NCBI GenBank assembly: GCA_963966185.1
Contig: CAWZYM010000206.1
Location: 145,001 to 209,000 of the forward strand
Length of the DNA: 64,000 bases
Origin: Rhabditoides inermis
Lineage: Eukaryota > Nematoda > Chromadorea > Rhabditida > Rhabditidae
Reading direction: 5' to 3'
Each line of letters starts with the position of its first letter. The first letter of the stretch is position 1. Shown in pieces: positions 49,110-60,580 of the stretch. The notes below the pieces were generated by a model. That model saw only the letters and a list, made by a program, of their open reading frames with translations, did not search any database and was not told the origin of the DNA. The translations under genes were made by a program, and so were the position numbers.

Positions 49110-49352
49110 GTATGTCTAAGTAAGTTAAAATCACTATGATGGTGGTTTGGATATGAGATTATCAGCATCGACAGCAGCGGCGGAAAGGCGCTGATGCAAT
49201 TATGTGGGATTGAGCAACAAAAACAGTGTACAACTACATTCATGTTTAACTGACGCAACTTCAAAGTTACCACCGAACTATGCACGTATTTACACGTAAT
49301 TACACTAACAATGTCTCTAGAAATGTCTAGAGCAGTGATTTTGACGTGCCGC

Positions 49353-51859
49353 TCACAAGTCGTTCTCTTCGAGGGAAACTGGAGGTGCAGTGGCAAAGTG
49401 TGAGAAATGACGGCGCGGTGAGTGAACCGGCGGGTGACCTATCGGTGCCGGTCGGGGGTCTTGATCTATGTACATCACCGGTCCCACGGAGTTTACGGAT
49501 GCACATGATCCGCTCAGGTCATCTGGCTCCATATCAATCGAAACGCTCGAGCCTAAACGAAGGATATGAAACGCATATAAAACGCATCAATACAGTGCCG
49601 CGCATTAATACATTAATACAGTTTGGTTTGTCACTCACCTCTTCGTTCAAGGAGCGGCGTGACGGGCGCCGATGCAACGTTGAAGGAGTGGTTGCGAAAC
49701 AGCGGTGCGTACTCGCTGTTGATCGAAACCTGTGAGCCCGCATCCCTGTACAGTGCCACCGTCGATGCAACCGGGCGCAAAGTTTGTGTTTGTGACGTGG
49801 CCACCGAAGCAGGCTGGAGCCTCGGCAAATCCGAGGCATGCGAACGCTCATCAAACAAAAGATCAAAAAGTCGGGAAGTACTGCAATGCAAAATGAGTTG
49901 AACGCCAGAGTTCATTAATTATTATTTGTCGTGTTTCTTACTAAAATAATTTTTATTAAGTGCACACTAAATAACCTGTCGAGATGAGAGAAGCTGCCAG
50001 CGAGTGAAACAGTGGAGAAGTTGGTCTCCTTTTCCGTGTCGTATCCCGTGTCGAAAGTAGAGGCGCGGGTGGCGCGTACATTGAAAGTGGTCGACTCATC
50101 CAGATCCACCGCCTCGGCCGCTTGCTCACGCCTGCGCTCCTTCAATGTGATAGAATTGTGAAACGATCTGACGGCTATTTCAGCTATTTTGGAACAGAGA
50201 TGTTCACGAATGCTTTCGTATGATCTAAGGCGGCGTGTTCGTATTGCCCCGTCTGTGACATATCGATTTTTTTCTATATCTTGGCGCAAGAATACTGTTC
50301 GGCCCGCTGATCGCTGCGCGCCTCTCCACAAGACCTGAGTGGTGAGCCGACTGATGCGCTGGTTCTTACCACCAGTTTTACAGGAAGAACGACTTTGTGT
50401 CGTACGACGAGGAGGGCAAGGGCTACGTGCGCTGTGTGGTGAACCAAGACCCGAGACGGCGTAGTATGTGAGGTCAGAGATAGAGATAAGTTCCGCGAGA
50501 TACGCTCCGTAGTACATCACTCACATTCACATTTTCACGACTCGGGCGCTTCCTGGTGATGATGTGATAAGCGTAGCGCAGGAGGCGAAAGGCGCAGCAG
50601 CACGAGAGAACGAAAACGACGAGTGCCGTGACCGAGCAGATGAGAACGACGGCGGCGAAGCGCGCGTCCGACGTGGCGATGCTCCACAAAACATCCAACT
50701 CTTCCCATGTCGTCCTCTCCTGCGAGCTGTTGAGAGGCACTGCAATCGATTTCCATGAAGCTGGTATTCAGTTGAATTCTTTACGTATTGAGATTATGAA
50801 AAAACTTTTCATTTTCGATTCAGTTAAATATCAATTATCTTTTAAAAGGACTTCCGTAAGAGAAGAGTTTGTGTTACTCAACGTAATGCAACAAAAGCTC
50901 ATGCATTTTATCAATCGAAATAGTAAACAAACCTGCTCTTTCTGCAATAAAAACTATTGCGAGCAAATGTTGTACGTCGGCAAATTGATTTCGGTTTCTG
51001 ATCGATTATATATATCTTGTTGAACTATTAGAGCAGGTTTGTGTACTATTTCGATTGATAAAATGCATGAGCTTTTGTTGCATTACGTTGAGTAACACAA
51101 ACTCTTCTCTTACGGAAGTCCTTTTAAAAGATAATGAATGTACTTTTATTGGATTTCATATAAATCTAATTGCATTAACATAAACCACCAAACATTTTTT
51201 TATAAGAAACCCAACAGTTCACCCACCTTGTTGAGTCCAAAAGTGTATAAATTTAATTTACAATTCCAATGTCATTTCTATGTAAAATCATATATTACAA
51301 AAGGTTTGCCACCAGCCGGAACCGAACTCGAGCCATGTGTCTCAACGGGCGCAATCGCTAACCACAACACTACTGTGCGCACGGCAGGGCACGCGATCTG
51401 AACGATATCAGTGCAGTCCACAGGCAGTGCGGAATGTGCACCTCCTGTCTGCACCTCCTGTCCGCCACCCCCCCTAGAAAACGTTCCGTACACGGGGGAT
51501 TGCCTGCCCCTCAGGGGGCGCGCGCGCGTATCTCGCTTCCTACAACAGCTAGCGTTACCAAAATCGAAACTTAGATATTTTCTAACATCCTGATAACATC
51601 TATCAGCATCACATTGTTCTCGCAAAGATTCTAAGGGACCTTTCGTTCAGTCGCCTTTTGCCGATTCTAGCGCGCGACTAGGCTTAACACAAACCAACCA
51701 GCGCTGCCGCGCTGGTTGTAATGCAATCGTGACAGGCACCGGTACTACTTATCGATTGATGATGACTCACCAGACGGTGGCGCGATATTGGCGCGATGAG
51801 CCTCGCCATTGCACAAGTCGCTCGAGCATTGCACACATAAGTAACCTAAAGTAAGTTTC

Positions 51860-51903
<44 letters not shown>

Positions 51904-52525
51904 CTTCAACTCACCCTCCCACGTGCTGAGGGCGCAAGCAGAAGTACAGCCGCGGCGTTTCACTGGAATTTACACGTTTCTCTCTCTCGCAAACAGAGTC
52001 AGCTGATGAACGCTCGTGATAAGGATGAGAGAGTCCTATACACGGACAATAACTCACCCGCGCCAACGTAAGTTTCATCACCATACACGGCGCGCACATG
52101 ATCGTCTGACAACTCTGAAAAGAGCTCACTCTGGTCGGCATGTCAGGTTGTGCTCACCGTTTCGCCGCAACAGCGTGAAGCAGTACTCTCGCTCGGGACT
52201 GCAGGATATGCGCTCGAGTGACTGCTCGCACGTGACGTCCTCACACTCATAGCATTCCCGGTAGACAGTGGGAGGGCGCACTTCAAATAGACATGATGAA
52301 TGGTGTCTCTTAGACTCCAGCAGAACCGCCGAATCAGCAGCTCCTGCCAAACGTCTTCGAAGCACAGTGTTTGATCATGTTTCGAAGCGAAAGCAGTTGC
52401 GAGCAGACTGACCGCCACTTGACAATAGTTTGAAAGCGGAAAAGAAAATCGATAAACTGACTGTTGTTGCCGGCGAGGGGCACGCACACAGCGAACACGA
52501 ACACGAGGCGCGCCGCGCGCAGCAT
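49353..52525 (-). CDS. Kinase-less activin-receptor/Ly6-like membrane protein
   Basis: Nine exons in transcript order: 52462-52525, 52158-52280, 52058-52114, 51915-51962, 51771-51845, 50525-50739, 49976-50139, 49639-49880 and 49353-49552; 395 residues, phases consistent. Signal peptide MLRAARLVFVFAVCVPLAG. The ectodomain has a three-finger pattern: CYECEDVTCEQ, ISCSPEREYCF, KRRGCTSACA and CVQCSSDLCN, the last being the CxCxxxxCN knuckle of TGF-beta-receptor and Ly6 domains. One membrane span follows (AAVVLICSVTALVVFVLSCC). The cytoplasmic tail of about 210 residues is Ser/Thr/Pro-rich with no GS box or kinase. The acceptor of exon 2 (TTGAAG) is weak. Compare BAMBI-type pseudoreceptors; orthology not shown. 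Confidence 0.8.
50382..50470 (+). other. Exon-like fragment antisense within receptor intron
   Basis: On the plus strand, TTTTACAG is followed by a GC-rich open stretch reading KNDFVSYDEEGKGYVRCVVN, ending in a stop near 50471. It lies in an intron of the minus-strand receptor gene. It resembles a transposed exon or the last exon of a nested gene, but I found no partner. Confidence 0.25.
50834..51135. mobile_element. MITE with 106-bp terminal inverted repeats (type C)
   Basis: Arms 50834-50939 and 51030-51135 start ATTATCTTTTAAAAGGACTT and contain GCAACAAAAGCTCATGCATT and CAAACCTGCTCT. The 90-bp core has no ORF. Outer ends match type B but the inner sequence differs. It lies in an intron of the receptor gene. 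Confidence 0.9.
51303..51392 (-). repeat. tRNA-derived SINE-like sequence
   Basis: On the minus strand a box A-like TGGTTAGCGATTGCG (about 51352-51368) and box B-like GAGTTCGGTTCCGG (51317-51330) are spaced as in tRNA genes. The intervening stem and acceptor do not fold into a good cloverleaf, so a tRNA-derived repeat is more likely than a functional tRNA. Confidence 0.5.
51686..51712. other. GC hairpin
   Basis: ACCAGCGCTGCCGCGCTGGT is a near-perfect inverted repeat in the receptor intron upstream of the 51771 exon (plus-strand reading). Possible structured element; no function inferred. Confidence 0.4.
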
Positions 52526-53685
52526 AGGAGTCGACGTCGATCGATGCTTGTGTAGCGAAACTGAATAATGTGAATAAGTTCACGAATTTTAGGGTGTGAA
52601 ACGAAAAAAAAACAGCAGAAGGAGGAGACAGCGAAAAAAAAAACAATGATGACCTCTCAATGAGCGTTATCAGGCATCAGGTCGGAGAGGGGTTGGCAAA
52701 AATTGATAAGCCCCACTATCTCATTATCTCCCACATAGGGTGACAGACAATTAATCGTCTCGTTATTTGAATCGATTGAAAGCTAGTGATGTCAGCTACT
52801 CGGCGGTAATGTCTTTCATATCAATATCACACTCTCAGATGGAATCGAATTCCTCTGAAAGTGTCAATGAGACCGCTCACTGGCATTCGATTGCGCGCAA
52901 TCAGCGCCTCTCCGCCGCTGCCTGCTGTCTATGCGAATTCGAGTTGTGAGTACTGGCTGGGGGTTGCGAGTACTCTTTCTCCGAGTTACGAGTACTCTTT
53001 CTCCCACCCTCTTCCTCCCTCCAGATTCCCGGTCGAGGTGGACACGGGGTACAAGTACACGCACGACTGGACCAAGAACAACCTCGAGCTCGTCAAGGCA
53101 GAAAAGAAAATCGATAAACGCACTGTTGTTTTTGCCGGCGAGGGGCACGCACACAGCGAACACGAACACGAGGCGCGCCGCGCGCAGCATAGGAACCGAC
53201 GTCGATCGATGCTTGTGTAGCGAAACTGAACACAACCAGCCACAACTCCTCAGGGCGACATCAAAACTTTTTTGGGGGAACGGACATCGAAACCACGCGA
53301 GCTCGATGCCACAACGCAGAGCACAAGCACTGATCGTGTCGTGAGACATGAAGCAAGTGCAAGTGACACAGAGTGTCGCAAGTTACAAAGTATCATTTGC
53401 GCATTTTGTTTTCCAGCCAAATTTTTGCAGTGATCAACTATGAAACCTCATTATTGCGTATTTTGGGACTATTTCTAAGATACTGACAACACCAATATCA
53501 TCGAGAAAAGTGGATATTGATGGAATTTTGATCGATAGTTAGTGCCATTTACATATCCGAAAATTTAGACTGGACCACAGAAACAGAACACGCGCCGTTC
53601 TCATTTGCATGTCTACTACTGTCCACCAGTCTCCGTCCATCCTTACACTCTTCCATTCACGCTCGCTGTTCCTCCTGTGGCCAGT
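52526..53685. other. Intergenic region with shuffled exon copies
   Basis: Between the receptor (minus) and BAR-like (plus) genes. It contains the composite duplication at 53019-53230 (listed separately). Otherwise no independent gene is seen. Confidence 0.5.
53019..53230. repeat. Composite duplication of two neighbouring first/second exons
   Basis: 53019-53100 copies the acceptor and exon 2 of the BAR-like gene (53820-53910; same strand, AAGGGC changed to ACGGGG). It is fused at CTCGTCAAG to 53101-53230, a copy of the receptor's first-exon region (52438-52564, minus strand). The receptor part keeps its ATG, signal peptide and a GTGCGT donor in the same phase (3-bp insertion). Confidence 0.85.
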
Positions 53686-53759
53686 ATGTTCCGACGACTC
53701 AAACAGAACATCAAAGAGAAGACCGGACGCGCCAACGTCAAGTCCGCGTACGTCTTCCC

Positions 53760-53816
<57 letters not shown>

Positions 53817-54397
53817 ACCCCTCCCTCTCTTTCTCCAGATTCCCGGTCGAGGTGGACAAGGGCTACAAGTACACGCACGACTGGACCAAGAACAACCTCG
53901 AGCTCGTCAAGGGATTCGACGTACCGCCCGTCTCTACTTACCGTATCCCAGCCGATCGTTGCAGGAGGCGCTGGTGGGTATGAAGAAGTCGGTGACCACG
54001 CGCGACTATCTGCGCATCGCCGCCGACGCAATCGCCAAGCGACTCGGCACCACCGCCACCGTCAAGGCGGTACTGACCGTATACCTAACTGTCATACTGT
54101 ACTCTACTGTAGTTTGCCGACGTGATCGCTTCAATCGAGAAGACGCAGGCTGACACGACGCGGGTGCTGCGCAAGACACAGACCGAGGTGAGGGGCGGGG
54201 CTAGAGTGGGCGGGGCTAACGCAACTGTTCAGATGCACCAGCACTGCGACTTCATCAAGAACTTCAACAAGAAGGAGGTGAAGGTGTTCATGGATCACTG
54301 CAACACTCTCAATCGACTGCGCATGGACAGGGACGCACTGGAGGGCGAGCTGGGAAAGTGAGGGGAGAGGGAGAGAGAGAGAGAGAAAGAGAAAGAG

Positions 54398-54428
<31 letters not shown>

Positions 54429-54771
54429 AAGAAAGAGAGAAAGAAAGAGAGAGAGAGACTCTGTTCCACTCAGGACCCCGACCGACGCGGAGAAGGCCAA
54501 GATGGACGCTGCCGACTCCGCCTACCAGGCAAAGATTGTCGAGATCGGCGAGTTGTTCAAGTGAGTATCTCTCTCCCCCCCCCCCTCTCTCTCTCTCCCT
54601 CTCACCCCCCCCCCCTCCCTAGGACCATCGAGGAGAAGGAGAAGATGGTGAGCGACCGGTGCCGCGCGGCTCTGCAGACCAACGCTCTCATCTATGCGGT
54701 GCCTGTACCGGGAGGAGGAGGAGGGGCGGCGGCAGCTCCGGCAACCGTCAGTTGCCTTTCAGTATCAACGG

Positions 54772-54827
<56 letters not shown>

Positions 54828-54994
54828 GTGACACAACTTCACGTATCAATCTTGGACCTGGAATCTTGGAATCGTGGACCTTTACACCCCTAATTCAGGC
54901 AGCCGATGCCAACTCTGCTCCCGCTCCGGCGTCTCCTGCCTCTCCCGCTGCCGCCGTCACTTCGCCCGCAACTGCCGAGGAGAAGAAGGACTAG
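53686..54994 (+). CDS. BAR-like coiled-coil protein
   Basis: Eight exons: 53686-53747, 53839-53920, 53965-54069, 54113-54187, 54233-54357, 54474-54560, 54623-54746 and 54899-54994; 251 residues, in phase. It starts MFRRLKQNIKEKTGRANVKS, a basic amphipathic helix of the kind that opens BAR domains. Long helices follow (THDWTKNNLELVK, IASIEKTQADTTRVLRKTQTE, EVKVFMDHCNTLNRLR). A Gly/Ala/Pro-rich C-terminal tail carries no SH3. Charge pattern and length fit an amphiphysin/endophilin-type membrane-curving dimer, but no diagnostic motif confirms the subfamily. Introns are GA/TC microsatellites. Confidence 0.6.
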
Positions 54995-55292
54995 ACTCAT
55001 CTCACACCACTTACATTTCCTTACATCAGCACTTTCAACTACGCAACACAACGAAATTCATCCGATAAACGCTTACATTTTCTTGTCATTGTTTTCTTTT
55101 CCAAACTGATCCATTCACCAATTTATCACAATCTATACACATACAACATGGAAACATCTCGAAAGTGGGGAAAGTGAAAACGCATGTCAAAGACACTAGC
55201 AAGCAGAGAATGCAGGGCAGCAAAAACTAGAACCGGGGGCAATGTAATTTCAAGAGGTGGTAGGTACGGTAGAGGGTTAGGTATACGGTAGC

Positions 55293-56054
55293 TTACATGT
55301 CGCTGAACGCCTCCCATCCCTCGTACAGCTCCACATAGTCGTCAGCGTCCTTCTCCGCCAGCTCCGACTTGCCGTTCTGCACTGCGACCTGAAACGGAGA
55401 AAATTGTACATACCGTAACCCAGTAACCTTAGCTACCGTACCCCGCACACTTACCGTGCCGTCCGCCTTGATCACCTTGAGCTGCGGAATGCCGACCACC
55501 TCAAACTTCGCAAAGAGATCCCTGCAAATAGTAAGTTTACCCTTAAGAAAAACTATATATCAGACTCACACAACTCACACAAAATGTTCTGTCTGTTACC
55601 GTACAGATAACCTAACTCACATGCGCTGCTCGTCGTCGAAGGGCACGGCGGTCCAGTCGCCGTGCTTCTCCTCGAAATACTCCTCGAAGTCCTCCTTCTC
55701 GTGGTCCTTCGACACAAACACCACCTCGAACGGCTTGCCCTCCGCCTCCATCTTGTCGTAGAAGCGCTAAGGGGAAGTTGAATACCCGATGTACCAAAAA
55801 TAACGAGAGAGGGAGAGAGGGAGAGAAAGAGAGGGAGAGAGGAAGAGAGGAAGAGAGGGAGAGAGGGAGAGAGGGAGAGAGGAAGAGAGGGTGAACGACT
55901 CGCCGACCTTGAGCTTGGGGGTGAATTGGCGGCAGGGTCCGCACCATCCGGCCGAGAAGTAGAGGGCGACCATCTTGCCCTTGAGGCGCTCGGCCGCCTC
56001 CACCTCACTCCCGTCCTTCAGCACCAGCTTCGAGCCAGCAAACAGATCGGCCAT
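55293..56054 (-). CDS. Nucleoredoxin/tryparedoxin-like thioredoxin (WCGPC)
   Basis: Four exons in transcript order: 55908-56054, 55621-55766, 55455-55521 and 55388-55293; 151 residues. Active site [34 protein letters not shown] is the tryparedoxin/nucleoredoxin helix; GIPQLKVI carries the cis-Pro. Cytosolic thiol-disulfide oxidoreductase by family. A tandem paralogue lies 330 bp upstream on the same strand with equal length and the same last two intron positions. Confidence 0.92.
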
Positions 56055-56383
56055 CTGGAAATGCGACACTTAAAATATGTTGCCAGTAACAAGTTACCAG
56101 TAACATCAACACGGTGAAACATAACATAAACCAATGAAGAACAGGTAACCACATCGTGGCAAGTCGTCGCGACTTGTGAACAATCAACACCGAAACAAAT
56201 ACAATCCATCCAAAACGTTTACTGTACACACAAAATATACAAACTTGGTAAAGTGAATGCGTTAAAAGCATAGGTGCATAGGCGGAACCAGTCGGCAAAG
56301 TGAGATGAAAACGCAAGTGACTTTCACAGGGTACCAGAATAAATAGGTTACAGTAAGCTAAGCTACAGTACGACTACAGTAGT

Positions 56384-57306
56384 CTACATGTCGTAGAAGG
56401 CCTCCCAGCTCTCGTATAGCTCGTCGGGGCTGTCGCCGCCCTTCTCGACCACTTCGGTGCGCGCGTCTGCCACCTTGACCGACCCGTCCGGAGTGATCAC
56501 TTTCATCGCGGGAATCGTCTTCACCTCGTACTTCTCCAGAAGCTCACTGCAACATACATCCTGGTGTGTTTTCAACGTTTTTCGTTTTTGGGATCTCCGA
56601 AGGGGATGGCAATGATAGAAATAACAGAGTGTAGAGATTGTAGAGACATGAAAAGTGTCGACTCACGCAATCTTGGGATCTCCGAAGGGGATGGCGGCCC
56701 AGTCGCCGTGCTTCTCCTCGAAGTACTCGTTCAGGTCGTCCTCCTCTCTGTCCTTGGACACAAACACCACCTCGAACGGCTTGCCCGCCTCCGACAAGTG
56801 CTCGTAGAAGCGCTGAGAAGCAAATCCATACAACCAATGCTATCAAAGCCATTCAATCACACAAATAACACCATGCTACTCGGTTCTGCATGAGATGGGA
56901 AGGCATTCTTCACAGAATCCTACAGCCTTATCAATTATCATCCCCACTACGCACCTTGAGCTTGGGGGTGTAGGCGCGGCACGGAGGACACCATCCGGCA
57001 GAGAAGTACAGGGCCACCATCTGCAAGCGAGTAAGCAATGAGGCTAAAATCAGAAAGAATCGCACAGATAGAATAATCAATTCAACATTTGTTCCCGGCG
57101 CTACAAATTTATTCTCGGTGCTACAGATAAATACACAACTCAATTATGTTTCGCCCCCTATAACCACACAACTAAACTAGAAAAGGTAATAGCAAAGCAA
57201 AGGTGAGGTAGCAAAGCAGCCCCACCTTGCCCTTGAGGTGCTCGGCCGCGTCGACCTTGCTGCCATCCTGGAGCTGCAACTGAGTGCCGGCGAGAAGAGA
57301 CGCCAT
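56384..57306 (-). CDS. Tryparedoxin/nucleoredoxin-like thioredoxin (WCPPC)
   Basis: Four exons in transcript order: 57226-57306, 56955-57020, 56667-56812 and 56384-56546; also 151 residues. SAGWCPPCRAYTPKLK has the WCPPC redox motif typical of tryparedoxins and nucleoredoxins, unlike its neighbour's WCGPC. TIPAMKVI supplies the cis-Pro loop. Compared with the neighbour it has an extra intron between residues 27 and 28 and lacks the intron in the C-terminal third. Tandem duplication with redox-motif divergence. Confidence 0.92.
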
Positions 57307-57695
57307 TGCTAAGACTGGAAAAGAATACGGTAAGAATACGGTAATAGAGACTGGAATACGGTTTACAAATCAAAAATCAATACAAATCAAATTTCAAATC
57401 ACGCGAGATAACCCATTCAAGGGGCGAGTTGCGGCAACTCGTATACACAAATAATAACGCGATCATACCGAATAAAGTAAAACTCTTTACGCACTCGGAA
57501 AACGGCAAACACAACAATCACTGGGGGGACAGGTACGGGGCTCGCGTGAATAGAATGAAGAGACGGGGGGAGAGATGGAAAGGAGGAGGAGAGAGAGAGA
57601 GAGACCCATAGACGACTCAACATGTACAACACGGAAAGAGAGGGTGCGGGGTGAGAGGGGGACAACAAGGGGTCAGGGGAGGGGTGGATGGTCGT
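57307..57695. other. Short intergenic region
   Basis: Between UBC9 and the WCPPC gene, same strand. TACGGTA words and a GA tract (57580-57605). The close spacing would allow an operon (UBC9 upstream), but no SL2-type Ur element was identified. Confidence 0.4.
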
Positions 57696-59907
57696 CTACT
57701 TGTCGCCGCCTATCATCTGCTTCTGCACCACCTCCGCGTTATACTTGAGAGCCTCGCGCTTCACGCGCTTCTCATACTCAACCCTGAAACACCAGGCCAC
57801 TAGGAAGATCATTCAATGAGGTGAGGAAGATGAAGGGACATATCACATATCAATATCAAAGAATCTCTGCCATAAGAACCGGATCGAATAAACAATCAAG
57901 ACGGGGAGATTGGAAAAAGAGCTAGTCACACTGTGAGCGAGCCGCGCTGGGATTGTTTGCGTTTCGGGCAGCGGCAAAGGCAATATATATAGAAGACTTT
58001 TGTCATCATGCGAAACCACTCGAATGCAGAGATAATGAGAAAAGGGGGAGGCCCATGACGTTTGGGAGAAACATCGGGGTCGAAGTAAAAGCGGATTGCG
58101 AAATAGGAAGAGCGAGATGGAATTCTGGCACCAGAGAACGTTATCAGGTGGGGAATGATGAATGCTTGTCAACGCTAGATCAGACTACGCGCAAGTTTCG
58201 TCACCCATTCGTATAAGCGATTCACTCACTAAAGGTGAAAGACGCGTGACGCCTTCAGACAAGACAACACAAGTGTCTGCGATCCATAATCGATGTACAA
58301 CCACGAAACACCGCAATAGGCTGGACAGCAGTGAACCGGTCTTGTCAACAACTGTTCGCGGCCGTAGTGTCCACACCCACACAGATACTGGTAACTGGTA
58401 AACAAATGTGTCAGGTGCCGCATTTTGCTAGTTCAGTAAAAAAAAAAGTGTACAAATTTGATGTTACTAGAATTCAGGTGAGATAGAGATTAGATTAGAG
58501 ACTGAGGAAATCATCTCGCATCCGCGCCTATTGAGGACTTGGGCCGAATACGTAATGATCAAGATAAATAATTGAATTGAAAAGTAAGACATACCTGTTC
58601 TGGCAGTAGATCTGGTACGCCTCAGCCTGTGCGGGATCGTCGGGGTTGGGGTTGGAGAGCAGGTCCTGGATGCCCACCAGCAGCTGCTTCACCGAAAGAG
58701 ACGGCTTCCAGTCCTGAGAGGAATATAATATGATCAATACATTGCGACTTTGAACTACTACAACTTGGTTATTGCAATTTGTAATACACAGCTTCAGAAT
58801 TAGATGATTATCAAACCACGAAACCACGATAGTGTTACAGTAACACAAACCACTTCACAGACAGAGACGGCTTCCAGTCCAAAAAGGATTACATTACATT
58901 AGCATCAATACATTGCATTAACTACAACTTCCTGAAGCCATATTACAAATCACATCAAGTTTCAATAGTTTTACAGTAACACAACCTGCATAACTCTGAA
59001 TCATACCATCGCAACGGCTACCTTGTTCTTGTCGAGGATCCATACCTTGTTCTTAGGCACAACTGTATTTCACTTATCATGATTGTGTTGACATATTCAG
59101 ACATACCTATCACAGATAAGTGATTGATTCGTACCTTGTTCTCGTCGAGGAGGGAGAGGCACACAGTGCCCGAGGGGTAGACGTTGGGGTGGAAGAGGGG
59201 CGGCTCGAACTTGCACTTGGGAGGCGTCGACGGGTAGTCGTCCTTGAACAGCATACGCACCTGAACAAGAAGTTACCTGTAGCCCGGAACAAGTAAGACT
59301 TCTGCGACAAAACTTCTTCTGATACCATCTTTTCCATGTCATGAGTGAGATGTGTGAAATAAAATGTTCGTAAAAATGTACATGAGACATGACATGTGTG
59401 TGTATGTAAAGAACGGAATCACTCTAAATGGGCGTTGTTTTTAGAAACACTCAGGGCCTCCTACAAGTAAAGTACTGATTCAATAACAGGAAGTGACAAG
59501 TCATATCTTGTAGAGTCAAGTAAAGTACCGATTAATAATAAGGAAGTTAGAAGTCGTACCTTGTAGAGTCCTCCCTCCCAGATGGTGTCCTTCTTGCCGG
59601 GCACGGCGCACTCCCAGTTGAACAGGTTCAACGTGCCGTCAGCGTTCTGAAAGAGAAAGTCCACATGATGTCAACAGCGAAAAGGTAGAAAGACGAATTC
59701 TAATTAAAATAGAACAACTGATAGTAATGTACAGTGATCATATCCCAACAGGATTGGAGGTTTGGAGGAAGAGTTTGGAGGATCAAAACTGCTTTCAAAA
59801 ATTCAGAAGCCACTCACCTTGACGGGCTTGGCGATGAATCCGAAGGGGTGGTCCTTCCGCCACGACTTCCTCTCCTCGGAAAGACGACCAGCCGCGATGC
59901 CCGACAT
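57696..59907 (-). CDS. ubc-9: SUMO-conjugating enzyme UBC9 (E2)
   Basis: Five exons in transcript order: 59818-59907, 59560-59646, 59135-59260, 58595-58713 and 57696-57783; 169 residues. It starts [37 protein letters not shown] contains the catalytic Cys with the UBC9-specific YPSGTVCLS context. [19 protein letters not shown] and [14 protein letters not shown] are UBC9 signatures. It transfers SUMO from the E1 to targets. The last exon extends the C-terminus by about ten residues (QMIGGDK) relative to the 158-residue human protein. A second copy of the exon-3 donor edge (about 59022-59050) lies in the following intron. Confidence 0.97.
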
Positions 59908-60580
59908 CTGAAATACAATAGAAAATGACGTCACAGCGCGAAATGGATAGACTAATAATCATAATCGATGTAATGAGAGAACATGTACTGTGCGGAGTGA
60001 GGACACAGTGGTAGTGGGCGGAGGGAGCCGTTTGGCGCCAAAACCGATTCGCAAATTTCCCGCCTTCCCGCCAACCACCGCGCTATGCTTGAGGGTATAA
60101 TTGCAACCAGCATGGTCATGTATGAATACGTTCATTACGAAACTATTGACGAAAATGTATAATTTGCATATGTTAACTTCGTACATATACTAACACATAA
60201 TGCTACAGAGGATATAAAGTCCGCTCAGAAAAAAAGTACGAAAAACAGCGACAAAATAGGGCAGAAACGAGTGGAAACCGCACCGCTGGCCGAACGGTTG
60301 GTTGCGACGAAATCACGTGAGCATAGAACGCGCGCGCTGCGGCACATACAAAAGATACGAATTGATTTTTCGGCGGAACGAACGTTCCAGAAGTTTTTCG
60401 AACCCGATCAATAATGGGCGCAAAATCGTCAAAACTCAAATTCGCAGCGGAGCGCAGAACCACTAAATTGAATAACGAATGTTTGTGCTCCATCACCACT
60501 ATTGTGAAATTTTGTGTTTTTTTTTCAATTATATATTGCAGTTTGATTTCATCGTTTTTCTCAATTTTTGTGTTGAAGGT
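59908..60580. promoter_or_regulatory. Divergent promoter UBC9/dynactin p62
   Basis: 673 bp between opposite start codons. It includes GC-rich CGCCAAA-type words (60035-60068), a TATTGCAG acceptor at about 60532-60539 before the p62 ATG (5' UTR splice or trans-splice candidate), and an upstream ATG (60414, MGAKSSK) whose frame ends at a GTATGT overlapping the p62 start. Confidence 0.5.

Larger units (their letters stand above)
46491..49352. other. Gene-poor interval
   Basis: 46491-47080 shows TC tracts (46868-46932) and no gene. 47085-48510 is a purine tract and 48620-49109 a MITE, listed separately. 49110-49352 is the receptor gene's 3' flank. No coding sequence is supported; long frames in the purine tract are compositional. 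Confidence 0.6.

Noticed and set aside
60414..60580. Small myristoylated protein (MGAKSSK start) upstream of p62
   Set aside because: The open frame is AT-rich after about 30 codons, has no partner exon, and its donor coincides with the p62 start; treated as leader sequence.
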